The position numbers were made by a program, and so were the translations under genes. Below the pieces are notes generated by a model. The model was not told where the DNA came from, searched no databases, and saw only the letters and a program-made list of their open reading frames with translations. From the NCBI RefSeq assembly GCF_021044685.1, contig NZ_CP088014.1, positions 4,078,001 through 4,142,000 of the forward strand: a DNA stretch of 64,000 bases. Direction: 5' to 3'. The stretch comes from Bradyrhizobium daqingense. Its GTDB lineage: Bacteria > Pseudomonadota > Alphaproteobacteria > Rhizobiales > Xanthobacteraceae. This document shows, piece after piece, positions 17,594 through 25,129 of the stretch. How positions within the stretch are numbered: position 1 is the first letter of the stretch; every line of letters starts with the position of its first letter.

Positions 17594-17609
17594 TTACCAA
17601 ACTCTTAAA
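17594..17609 (+). promoter_or_regulatory. CtrA-box-like site upstream of the polymerase gene
   Basis: TTAC-N7-TTAAA lies about 85 bases before the preferred start of the Wzy-like gene and resembles TTAA-N7-TTAAC with two mismatches. It is weak alone; the similar site upstream of the Wzz-like gene makes it worth noting. Confidence 0.25.
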
Positions 17610-17690
17610 CTCCGGTCATGGATGGCCGGGTATTGCCGAAGATCGGCCCGCGCTAGCGAATTATTAACTGCACCTCAGGAAGGTCGGTTC

Positions 17691-19001
17691 ATGGCCAGCC
17701 TGCAGACCGAGGTGGATTCCGGGGCACTCGAGAGCGCGTTCTGGGAGACGCGCAGCGTAGGCGTTGAGAAGATCGCCAGAATCGCAATCAGCTGCTCCAT
17801 CACCGTCAACGTGGTGGCGTCGATGGGCATCTTCAACGCCAAGCTTGTGCCGCCGGAGCTGACCTTCGTGCAACAAGCCGTGGCGCTGCTGATGTGGGGC
17901 GTCCTGATCTATGCAAGCGCGTTCGTGCGACCGCGCCTGCGGTTGCAGTTCAATCCCGATTTGATCGCGCTGCTCGCATTCTACACCTTCGCGGTCGTAT
18001 CCGTATTCTGGTCGAGCCTGAACGCGGCCGCGCTCATGAAGAGCGCGGCGCTGGCGATGACGACCTTCGGGGCATTCTGCCTCGCCACGCGCATCGGCAT
18101 CGACGACATCGTGAGGGCCACGTCCCATGGGCTCTTCATACTGGTCGCCGCGTCGACCTTCTGTGCGCTTGCCGTCCCCGATATCGGGATCGACCAGACC
18201 TGGATGCACAGCGGGCAATGGCAGGGTGTTTACGAATCGAAGCAGACGCTCGGATTCGTCGGCGCGTATTTGATGTTCTTTTCCTGCTATCGCAAGATGA
18301 CCGGGCAGGGCTGGCCCGCCTTTCTCGTCGTCTTCCTCCTGGCCTCGACGTGCGTCCTCGCGTCGGAATCGCGCGGGGCCGGCGCCGTCGCCCTGGCAGC
18401 CTGTGCACTGCTCGTGACGTCGATGTGGTCGGTCGGCTGCATGAGGGTCTATGCAACCCTGCCGTTCGTCATGTGCATTCTGGCCGGCATCTTGTTCTTG
18501 TATTTCTACGTCACCGGATATGACTCGATCCATGTCGGCGACGCGAAGATCGATTTCACCGAGCGGACCTTCATCTGGCACTACGCCATCAGCCATTTCA
18601 ATGATGCGCCGCTGCTCGGCTTCGGCATCAACGGCTTCTGGACTGTGCCGTCGATCTACGACTATTTCGAGCAGAACCACGGCTGGGTGCTGGACAATTA
18701 TCACAGCGGCTACATCACGATCCTGATGGAAACCGGGTTCCTGGGATATGCGCTGTTCGCCGCGAGCGTCCTTCTGTTCTCGAACAAGATCCTGTACCTG
18801 ATCTCGACGAGATCGATCGAGCGATCGCACTGCGCGCTCATCACCGGATTCGTCGTCCTCAGCTTTCAGACCAATTTCACGGAAACGACGTTTCTTCGCT
18901 CGACGATGTTCACCTCGGTCCTCCTGGTCGCGTTCCTCCTTGCCACATGCAGGCCCGTGCCCGAGCCGGAATTCGAATCTGCGGAGATGGACGCGAGATG
19001 A
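17691..19001 (+). CDS. O-antigen ligase/polymerase-like membrane protein (Wzy_C type)
   Basis: The ATG at 17691 is preferred to the frame opening at 17565, since AGGAAGG lies about 8 bases upstream. The 436-residue protein has about ten to twelve membrane segments and a large periplasmic loop with the Wzy/WaaL hallmark: ERTFIWHYAISHF, LLGFGINGFW and then NYHSGYITILMETGFLGY. SESRGAGAVALAA also matches the family's conserved arginine segment. It probably polymerises flipped repeat units in the periplasm, with chain length set by the Wzz-like protein. Its stop overlaps the GH5 gene start as ATGA, so the two are translated together. Confidence 0.87.
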   Translation: MASLQTEVDSGALESAFWETRSVGVEKIARIAISCSITVNVVASMGIFNAKLVPPELTFVQQAVALLMWGVLIYASAFVRPRLRLQFNPDLIALLAFYTFAVVSVFWSSLNAAALMKSAALAMTTFGAFCLATRIGIDDIVRATSHGLFILVAASTFCALAVPDIGIDQTWMHSGQWQGVYESKQTLGFVGAYLMFFSCYRKMTGQGWPAFLVVFLLASTCVLASESRGAGAVALAACALLVTSMWSVGCMRVYATLPFVMCILAGILFLYFYVTGYDSIHVGDAKIDFTERTFIWHYAISHFNDAPLLGFGINGFWTVPSIYDYFEQNHGWVLDNYHSGYITILMETGFLGYALFAASVLLFSNKILYLISTRSIERSHCALITGFVVLSFQTNFTETTFLRSTMFTSVLLVAFLLATCRPVPEPEFESAEMDAR

Positions 19002-20017
19002 CCGCCATCCGGGCTGCCTTGCTGCGAGGCCTCAATCTCGCCGCGGCATTTTTCCTTGCATCAACGGTCTGTGCCCATGGCGCCGAGCAGGCTGCCTCAC
19101 GTGGCGTCCCGAAACTGGGACGCGGCATCAACATTCTCGGCTATGACGGAATCTGGGAGGGCGGTCGGAACGCGCCATTCCGCCTCGACAATTTGACGAC
19201 GATCAAGAAGGCCGGGTTCGCGCACGTCAGGATCAATTTCTTTGGGTTCAAGTTCATGGGCCCGGAGAACGTGCTGGACGAGATCGTTCTCAGGCGGCTC
19301 GACACCGTCATCGATGAAGTCCTTGCGCGGGGCCTCATTCCCATTCTCGACGAGCACGATACTCACATTTGCCAGCGCGACATTGCCGAATGCGCACCGA
19401 AGCTCAAGGCGTTCTGGCGGCAGATCGCCGAGCGTTATGCCGGAAGATATCCGGCGCTGGTCTTCGAGGTGCTGAACGAGCCCGGCGGACAAATGACGTC
19501 GTCCAGCTGGAATACGCTCCTCAATGAATGTCTTGAGATCATCCGCCGCACCAATCCCGATCGGCCGGTCATCGCCGGCGTTCTCAATGTCGATGAGATC
19601 CCCATCGACCAACTGGCCCTGCCGGCCGACGATCGCAACCTGATCGTGACGTTTCACTACTACGCCCCGATACAGTTCACGCATCAGGGCGCGCCGTGGT
19701 CGCAGACATTTTCGCGGATCGGGCCGCTGGATTGGGGCAGCCGGGACGACGAAGCGAAGGCCGCCTCGGACTTCAACAAGGTCAGGCTGTGGGCGGACAA
19801 GGAGAAGCGGCCGATCTATCTCGGCGAATTCGGGGTGTATGAACGCGCGCCATCCGACAGTCGCTTGAGGTACCTGTCATTCGTGGCGCGGAGCGCCGAC
19901 AGGCTCGGCTGGTCGTGGGCCTATTGGCAGTTCGACCACGACTTCGCCGCTTTCGACAGCGCTCGTCAGGCCTGGAAGCCCCATATTCTGCGTGCGCTGG
20001 TTCCGCCGCGGCGCTGA
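18998..20017 (+). CDS. Secreted glycoside hydrolase family 5 endoglucanase-like enzyme
   Basis: The ATG at 18998 overlaps the polymerase stop (ATGA) and opens a signal peptide (hydrophobic LLRGLNLAAAFFLAS, cleavage near CAHGAEQ). The 339-residue protein has the GH5 layout. LGRGINILGYDG is beta-strand 1 and HVRINFFGF strand 2. VFEVLNEPGG holds the acid/base Glu after Asn, HYYAPIQFTHQGAPW the conserved His/Tyr, and PIYLGEFGVY the nucleophile Glu. WSWAYWQFDHDF closes the barrel. Coupling to the polymerase suggests it trims, releases or edits the new polysaccharide in the periplasm, which may thus contain beta-1,4-glucan-like linkages. Confidence 0.9.
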   Translation: MTAIRAALLRGLNLAAAFFLASTVCAHGAEQAASRGVPKLGRGINILGYDGIWEGGRNAPFRLDNLTTIKKAGFAHVRINFFGFKFMGPENVLDEIVLRRLDTVIDEVLARGLIPILDEHDTHICQRDIAECAPKLKAFWRQIAERYAGRYPALVFEVLNEPGGQMTSSSWNTLLNECLEIIRRTNPDRPVIAGVLNVDEIPIDQLALPADDRNLIVTFHYYAPIQFTHQGAPWSQTFSRIGPLDWGSRDDEAKAASDFNKVRLWADKEKRPIYLGEFGVYERAPSDSRLRYLSFVARSADRLGWSWAYWQFDHDFAAFDSARQAWKPHILRALVPPRR

Positions 20018-20196
20018 GCGGGTGCTTTTGTTTCCGTACGACCCTATCGTACCGCTGGCGTCGCGATGTCTGCGATGTGCTGACAGAAATCGATTCAGGA
20101 ACATTCGTGCGGAGGACGGCCAACCTGTTCGTCTGGATCGCAAATTCAGCACGAAACGACGGGAGCGTCGCAGAGATGCAGCAGGCGAATCGATGA

Positions 20197-20211
20197 TTAG
20201 AACAATTTGAA
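20197..20211 (+). promoter_or_regulatory. Irr/ICE-like site 1 upstream of the siderophore receptor
   Basis: TTAGAA-CAA-TTTGAA: the left half matches the TTAGAA-N3-TTCTAA type expected for rhizobial Irr iron-control elements, and the right half matches at four of six positions. It lies about 170 bases before the preferred receptor start. Confidence 0.4.
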
Positions 20212-20243
20212 TTGGAAGCCTTCGAACATCGAGCAACATCATT

Positions 20244-20257
20244 CGATATCGATATCG
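20244..20257. promoter_or_regulatory. Perfect 14-base palindrome CGATATCGATATCG
   Basis: A perfect self-complementary sequence between two ICE-like sites upstream of the TonB receptor. It could be an operator for a dimeric regulator; nothing in the sequence identifies which. Confidence 0.3.
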
Positions 20258-20290
20258 TTTGTCCCCGTCGCGGCGGTTTGTCTTACAACC

Positions 20291-20305
20291 TTAGATAACT
20301 TCTAG
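20291..20305 (+). promoter_or_regulatory. Irr/ICE-like site 2 upstream of the siderophore receptor
   Basis: TTAGAT-AAC-TTCTAG is an inverted repeat matching TTAGAA-N3-TTCTAA at ten of twelve half-site positions. It lies about 78 bases before the preferred receptor start and is the best iron-regulator candidate in the window. Family knowledge: rhizobial Irr and RirA control siderophore receptors. Its use here is inferred. Confidence 0.5.
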
Positions 20306-20382
20306 TTCCCAATCCCTTCTCGCAGCACCCTCGTATGTTAGGAAGCGCGGGGATGCTTGCGAGTGGGAATTGGGGTGCTGGA

Positions 20383-22767
20383 ATGACGCGTGAACTCTCA
20401 ATCAGAAAAATCGTGCGGACGCTATCGCTGGGAGCGGTGAGTTATCTTGCGCTGTCTCTGGAATCGTCAGGTGACTTTCAGCAGGCCTACGCACAAACGA
20501 ATCTGCCGCCCGTGACCGTGGACGCTCCCAGGCCGAGAGTTCGTCAGCCGATCCAGAGATCACAGTCGACGCGCGCCTCGCGCGGACAGCGATCGGTCGC
20601 CGCGGCGGCTCCGCGGCAGGCGGCACCCATTCCCTATGTAGTACCTTCGACCGGTACGGTCGGCACAGTGCCGCCCGCCTATGCAGGCGGCCAGGTCGCG
20701 ACCGGCGGCAGCCTCGGCCTTCTCGGCAATCGCGGCGTGATGAACACGCCGTTCAACCAGACGAGCTACACGGCTGAGTTGATACAGAACCAACAAGCGA
20801 GAACGATCCGTGATGTCCTGGCGAATGATCCCTCGGTTCGCGTTGTCCAGGCGGCAGGCGGTGGTGCCGACAGTCTCTTCATCCGCGGATTCTATTTCGA
20901 CAGCGGCGACTTTGCGCTGAATGGCCTTCCGGGGATAGCGCCCTACTACTCCACTGGTGCGAACTTCATCGAGCGAGTAGAGGTTCTCAAAGGCCCCAGC
21001 GCGGTGCTCAACGGCATGACGATAGGCGGCACGGGCGCCTCGAGTGGCGGCGCGGTTGGCGGCACAATCAATCTCATCACTAAGCACGCGCCCGATGTCG
21101 ATATCACCAGAATTACCGGGACATATTCGTCGAAATCGCAGTTCGGGGAGCATATCGATATCAGTCGACGCTATGGCGAGCACAAGGAGTGGGGTGTCAG
21201 GCTAAACAGCACCTATTCGAACGGCAATACGCCCTGGAATCGCCAGAGGGACGAATTCGGCAATGCTGTGCTGGGGCTCGACTATCGGGGCGAGAACGCA
21301 CGATTCGAAGCTGACATTGGGTATCAGGCCGACGTTCTCAAGCCGCCATTGCGCTTCTTCAGTTTGGCTTCTCCAATCCTTCCGCCGCCCCCGAAGTCTG
21401 GAACCAATTTCCAGGTGCCGTGGGCTTACTACGAACCGACGGATTTCTTCACGACTGCGCGTGGAGAGGTTGACGTCTTTGATTGGCTGACTGCCTACGG
21501 CGCCTTCGGCTATCACGACAGTAACATCAACTATAAGTACCCCTCGCCGATCATCAGCAATGCTGTGCCAGGGGCTAACACGGGTCCCTTCCAGCTCGGC
21601 GGCCTGAGATCGAATCCACTTGCCGGCAGCGAGCGATTCGAGACATACGCGGGGGAAGCAGGTCTTCGGGCGAATGTCGACGCTGGTCCTATCAATCATG
21701 CGGTCAGCATGAATTATGCGATCAATGATCGAACCTATCAGCAGCGAGTCGTGACCCCGCCCAATCCGTTGCCGGCGGCGCAGAGTGTGCTCTACTGGAA
21801 TCTGTACAACGAGCCGACCAATCTCGCTCAGCCGGTTTTCAATGTTCTGGCGGCAAATCAGAGAACCACTGCGCAGGTTGAAAGCTTCGGCATCGCTGAT
21901 ACGATGTCTATGTTGAATAATCGCATTCAGTTTACCATCGGTGCGCGCCACCAGACGGCAGGCACCGGAGTTACGAATTTTATCGCCCCGGGCACAGGTA
22001 CTAGGCCTTATCAAGAAGCGTCCGTGATAACACCTGCCTACGCCCTTGTTGTGAAGCCGGTCGAGAACATTTCGCTGTACGCCAATTACGTCGAAGGCCT
22101 TCAGACGCCTCATGTTGTAACAGGCGCGATGTTTCAGAACCGCAACGACATCTTCCCACCAAACAAGACCATGCAGGTCGAAGGCGGCGTGAAGTTTGAC
22201 ACGGGTCGTTTTACGACGACTGTGAGCTTCTTCAAAATCGAGCAGCGCAGCATCATCTCGACCTTCATAGGCGGGCTGCAGTACCAGTTGCCTAACGGCA
22301 AGCAGCGCAATGTCGGCGCCGAGCTCAACGTGTTCGGCGAAATCACCCCTGAGATTCGACTGCTCGGTGGTGTGACATTGATCGATGGTCGGCAGATCGA
22401 TACGCCCAGAGCAGCCAACGGCAGCAACACCGACGGCAGGGTGGCGATCGGCGTTCCGACCGTTAGCGCGAATATCGGTGCGGAATGGGATACGTGGTTC
22501 GTTCCTGGACTGACGCTTACGGGACGCGTGATCTATACCGGATCGCAGTATTACGATGCGGCCAACTTGGTCTCGTTGCCAGATTGGACGCGTGTCGATA
22601 TAGGCGCCCGCTACACCTTCTTGTCTCCCTGGAACGGAAAGCCAATCGTGGTGCGCGCGAACATCGAGAACGTTGCCAACAAGGCGTACTGGGCGGCGGC
22701 CTACAACAGCGTGCTCACACTCGGTGCCCCGCGCACTTACCTTCTGTCGACGACGTTCAACTTCTGA
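20383..22767 (+). CDS. TonB-dependent siderophore receptor
   Basis: Outer-membrane ferri-siderophore receptor of about 794 residues. The ATG at 20383 is preferred over 20335 because it gives a normal signal peptide (SIRKIVRTLSLGAVSYLALSL, ending near AYAQ). A TonB-box-like PPVTVDAP and an Ala/Pro/Gln-rich linker follow. The plug is seen in RTIRDVLANDPSVRV, LFIRGFYFD, then RVEVLKGPSAVLNG and GGTINLITK. The rest is a 22-strand barrel ending in the outer-membrane signature NF. There is no N-terminal STN signalling domain, so it should not act through a FecI/FecR-type cascade. It sits upstream of an NRPS operon and probably imports that product. Base composition looks less GC-rich than the neighbours. 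Confidence 0.92.
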   Translation: MTRELSIRKIVRTLSLGAVSYLALSLESSGDFQQAYAQTNLPPVTVDAPRPRVRQPIQRSQSTRASRGQRSVAAAAPRQAAPIPYVVPSTGTVGTVPPAYAGGQVATGGSLGLLGNRGVMNTPFNQTSYTAELIQNQQARTIRDVLANDPSVRVVQAAGGGADSLFIRGFYFDSGDFALNGLPGIAPYYSTGANFIERVEVLKGPSAVLNGMTIGGTGASSGGAVGGTINLITKHAPDVDITRITGTYSSKSQFGEHIDISRRYGEHKEWGVRLNSTYSNGNTPWNRQRDEFGNAVLGLDYRGENARFEADIGYQADVLKPPLRFFSLASPILPPPPKSGTNFQVPWAYYEPTDFFTTARGEVDVFDWLTAYGAFGYHDSNINYKYPSPIISNAVPGANTGPFQLGGLRSNPLAGSERFETYAGEAGLRANVDAGPINHAVSMNYAINDRTYQQRVVTPPNPLPAAQSVLYWNLYNEPTNLAQPVFNVLAANQRTTAQVESFGIADTMSMLNNRIQFTIGARHQTAGTGVTNFIAPGTGTRPYQEASVITPAYALVVKPVENISLYANYVEGLQTPHVVTGAMFQNRNDIFPPNKTMQVEGGVKFDTGRFTTTVSFFKIEQRSIISTFIGGLQYQLPNGKQRNVGAELNVFGEITPEIRLLGGVTLIDGRQIDTPRAANGSNTDGRVAIGVPTVSANIGAEWDTWFVPGLTLTGRVIYTGSQYYDAANLVSLPDWTRVDIGARYTFLSPWNGKPIVVRANIENVANKAYWAAAYNSVLTLGAPRTYLLSTTFNF

Positions 22768-22797
22768 ACACAGCGTCTCTGGGCTTTTGCGATACAT

Positions 22798-22832
22798 GCC
22801 GCCGCGGATCTCATCCGCGGCGGCTCGTCTTT
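22798..22832 (+). terminator. Strong intrinsic-type terminator after the TonB receptor
   Basis: GCCGCCGCGGAT (22798-22809) pairs perfectly with ATCCGCGGCGGC (22813-22824) around a three-base loop, followed by TCGTCTTT. The 12-pair GC-rich stem only 31 bases after the receptor stop should separate receptor transcription from the NRPS operon. Confidence 0.75.
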
Positions 22833-23078
22833 GATCGACGGTCGGCAAAGCTGCATTTGTCGCGATTGATGACAGCACAATGAAACACCGCTCGTGCCAA
22901 AACGCGCGATCAAGTCGCATCGTAAAAGTTCCTCCGTGCGCAGTTAGAATTGCAGCAACCTGCGTCGTGTTCTGAAATCGCAATATTTTCCTGCGTGTTG
23001 GTGCGCAAGCGCGGAGGTTGCATTGTTTCCCTCCGTCGCCAGTTTTGAGGTCTTAAAAAGAGTCGCGTCGATATTGCT

Positions 23079-23107
23079 TTGACCCTCGTCGGCTTCTGAC
23101 CTAGTCA
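23079..23107 (+). promoter_or_regulatory. Candidate promoter of the NRPS operon
   Basis: TTGACC (23079-23084), a 17-base spacer and TAGTCA (23102-23107) lie about 37 bases before the mbtH start. The -35 is good and the -10 is weak, which would suit a regulated promoter. Confidence 0.35.
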
Positions 23108-23143
23108 AACGTCTCCTTTCGCTTTCCGAAGAGGGACCGAGCC

Positions 23144-23371
23144 ATGATGGTGTTCGACAGGGACGACGTCACCTTCACCGTCGTCGTCAATCACGAAGAG
23201 CAATATTCCATCTGGCCGACGTTCAAGGAGATCCCGGCCGGCTGGATGGCAGTGGGGAAGACCGGCAGCAAGAAGGAATGTCTCGACCACATCGAACAGG
23301 TGTGGACCGACATGCGTCCGCTCAGCTTGCGCAAATTCATGGACGGCGCGTCGCCTCGGCAGTCGACGTAG
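23144..23371 (+). CDS. mbtH: MbtH-like protein (NRPS adenylation-domain chaperone)
   Basis: A 75-residue protein matching the MbtH family along its whole length: NHEEQYSIWP near residue 17, IPAGWMAVG, SKKECLDHIEQVWTDMRP and the closing LSLR. The three conserved tryptophans of the family are present. MbtH proteins bind adenylation domains and are often needed for their solubility and activity. It has a good ribosome site (GAGGGA, 7 bases before the ATG) and is the first gene of the NRPS operon, so it should serve some or all of the eight A domains downstream. Confidence 0.97.
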   Translation: MMVFDRDDVTFTVVVNHEEQYSIWPTFKEIPAGWMAVGKTGSKKECLDHIEQVWTDMRPLSLRKFMDGASPRQST

Positions 23372-23392
23372 TCAGCGGAGTCTGGTCGTCCG

Positions 23393-24148
23393 ATGCGGCT
23401 TCTTTGTCTGCCTTACTCCGGCGGCAGTGCCATGTTCTATGCGCGGTGGCGCAGGCTCCTACCGTCGTGGATCGACGTTCGGCCGGTGGAGTGGCCCGGG
23501 CGCGGCGTGCGCATGGATGAGCCGCTGGCGACCGATCCGTGCGTACTGGCAGGGCAGCTTGCCGGCGAGCTCGCTGCGCAGTTCGATGGGCCTTACGCAT
23601 TGTTCGGGCACAGCCTCGGTGCCGTGGTCGCGTTCGAGCTTGCGCACGGCCTGCTCGATCGCGGGACGGCCGCGCCAGTCATGCTCTTCGCCTCCGGCGC
23701 GGAAGCGCCGGCGGTGCGGGATGGTAGCAGGTGGCGCGAACCCCTGAGCGACGAAGCGTTGATGCAGGAGTTGCGCCATCTTCAGGGCACGCCCGACGAG
23801 GCGCTTGCGAATGCAGAGCTGATGCGAGCCGCGCTGCCGGTGTTGCGCGCCGATTTCCTGATGTGCGGAGCCTATGTCTACCGACCGCGACGTCCGCTGC
23901 CGTGCCCCGTGCACGTCTTTGGCGGGGCCGACGACGAGACCAGCCGCGAGGCACTCGAGGCCTGGCGGCAGGAGACCTCGGCCTCGTTCGCGCTCGACAT
24001 CCTGGCGGGGCATCACTTCTTCATTCACACGCAGCAGGCCGAGCTGATCGACCGGATCGGTGCGGCGCTGGCCCGGCAATCGGGGCGATCGATCGGTTTG
24101 CATCGGAGCGAGGATCATGAGCGCGTTCTCCGTCCAGCCACTCATTGA
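23393..24148 (+). CDS. Type II (editing) thioesterase of the NRPS system
   Basis: A 251-residue alpha/beta hydrolase of the GrsT/TycF type. LCLPYSGGSAMFYARW is the usual N-terminus, GHSLGAVVAFELAH (about residues 70-83) carries the nucleophilic Ser, VFGGADDETSREAL holds the acid and LAGHHFFI holds the catalytic His. Type II thioesterases remove wrong acyl or aminoacyl groups from carrier domains. It follows mbtH by 21 bases and overlaps the hydroxylase gene start by 32 bases, so it belongs to the same transcript. Confidence 0.93.
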   Translation: MRLLCLPYSGGSAMFYARWRRLLPSWIDVRPVEWPGRGVRMDEPLATDPCVLAGQLAGELAAQFDGPYALFGHSLGAVVAFELAHGLLDRGTAAPVMLFASGAEAPAVRDGSRWREPLSDEALMQELRHLQGTPDEALANAELMRAALPVLRADFLMCGAYVYRPRRPLPCPVHVFGGADDETSREALEAWRQETSASFALDILAGHHFFIHTQQAELIDRIGAALARQSGRSIGLHRSEDHERVLRPATH

Positions 24149-25085
24149 GGGCAAAACTCTTCCCATGCTGTTCAAGGCGGGTGCGGCCGGCGAGCCGCTG
24201 GGCAAGGCACTTCCCATGCTGCGCGAGACGATCGACCGCTATCTGACCGACAGCGGCGGCATCGTGTTTCGCGATTTCTCGCTCGATGGTCCCGATGCGT
24301 TTCGCGCCTTCGCGGCCGATTTCGGTCACCCATTGCTCACCTACGAATTCGGATCGACGCCGCGCTCGCAGGTGACCTCCGGGGTCTACACGTCCACGGA
24401 ATATCCGCCGCACCAGCATATCCCACTGCACAACGAGCAGGCCTATACGCGCGACTGGCCGATGAAGATCTGGTTCTATTGTATGCAGCCGGCGCTGGAA
24501 GGCGGGGAGACGCCGATCGCCGACAGCCGCGCCATCTATCGCGACATGCCGACGGCCATTCGCGAACGGTTTGCCGACAAGGGCGTGATGTATGTGCGGA
24601 ACTACGGCAACGGCCTCGACGTCGACTGGCAGCAGGTGTTCGGCACGGATTCCAAATCGGAGGTGGAGGCCTATTGCGCTCGCCACGACATCGAGTGCGA
24701 GTGGAAGGACGACGGCGAGCTTCGCACGCGCCAGATCTGTCAGGGCACGGCGCGACACCCGGTGACGGGTGACTGGGTCTGGTTCAACCAGGCACATCTG
24801 TTCCACGTCTCCAATCTCGAGCCGGAGGTGCGAGAGAGCCTGCTCGACGTGGTCGATGACGAGGCCGATCTGCCGCGCAACGTGTTCTATGGCGACGGCT
24901 CGACGATCGAGGACGAGACGCTGGCAACGGTCCGGACCGTTCTCGAGACGCACAAGATCAGCTTTCCCTGGCAGGCCGGCGACGTCGTCATGCTCGACAA
25001 CATGCTCACCGCGCACGCGCGCGCCCCATTCAAGGGACCGCGCAAGGTGATCGTCGCCATGGCGGAAGCTCATCGGCAGCGGTGA
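24117..25085 (+). CDS. SyrP/TauD-like Fe(II)/2-oxoglutarate dioxygenase, probable aspartyl beta-hydroxylase
   Basis: A start at 24117 with GGAGCGAGG upstream gives 322 residues; the frame opens earlier, at 24060, inside the thioesterase gene. The TauD fold is clear. HNEQAYTRDWPMKIWFYC carries the HxE iron-binding pair, GGETPIADSRAIY follows, and LDNMLTAHARAPFKGPRK carries the second iron His and the Arg that binds 2-oxoglutarate. Family knowledge: SyrP and stand-alone siderophore hydroxylases hydroxylate Asp while it is tethered to a T domain. The first A domain downstream reads as Asp-specific, so the likely substrate is Asp on module 1, giving beta-hydroxyaspartate, a bidentate iron ligand. 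Its stop overlaps the open frame of the first NRPS (GTGA). Confidence 0.85.
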   Translation: MSAFSVQPLIEGKTLPMLFKAGAAGEPLGKALPMLRETIDRYLTDSGGIVFRDFSLDGPDAFRAFAADFGHPLLTYEFGSTPRSQVTSGVYTSTEYPPHQHIPLHNEQAYTRDWPMKIWFYCMQPALEGGETPIADSRAIYRDMPTAIRERFADKGVMYVRNYGNGLDVDWQQVFGTDSKSEVEAYCARHDIECEWKDDGELRTRQICQGTARHPVTGDWVWFNQAHLFHVSNLEPEVRESLLDVVDDEADLPRNVFYGDGSTIEDETLATVRTVLETHKISFPWQAGDVVMLDNMLTAHARAPFKGPRKVIVAMAEAHRQR

Positions 25086-25129
25086 TCGGTGAGAATTTTC
25101 GGCTCGCGGCCGGACAGGAATTCGAGAAC

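Larger units (their letters stand above)
20018..20382. other. Regulatory intergenic region upstream of the TonB receptor
   Basis: These ~365 bases hold no credible gene and are visibly richer in A+T than the flanks. They contain two TTAGAA-type inverted sites (20197-20211 and 20291-20305), a perfect 14-base palindrome CGATATCGATATCG (20244-20257), and an alternative in-frame ATG for the receptor at 20335. Confidence 0.6.
22768..23143. other. Intergenic region between the receptor and the NRPS operon
   Basis: These 376 bases hold the receptor terminator, a lone TTAGAA half-site (22944-22949) and a candidate promoter for mbtH (23079-23107). No credible gene was seen. The region is A+T-rich compared with the coding flanks. 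Confidence 0.55.

Noticed and set aside
21202..22983. 593-residue minus-strand open frame opposite the TonB receptor
   Set aside because: A long antisense frame in a less GC-rich gene drew attention, but the translation has no fold signature and would begin in the terminator-containing gap.
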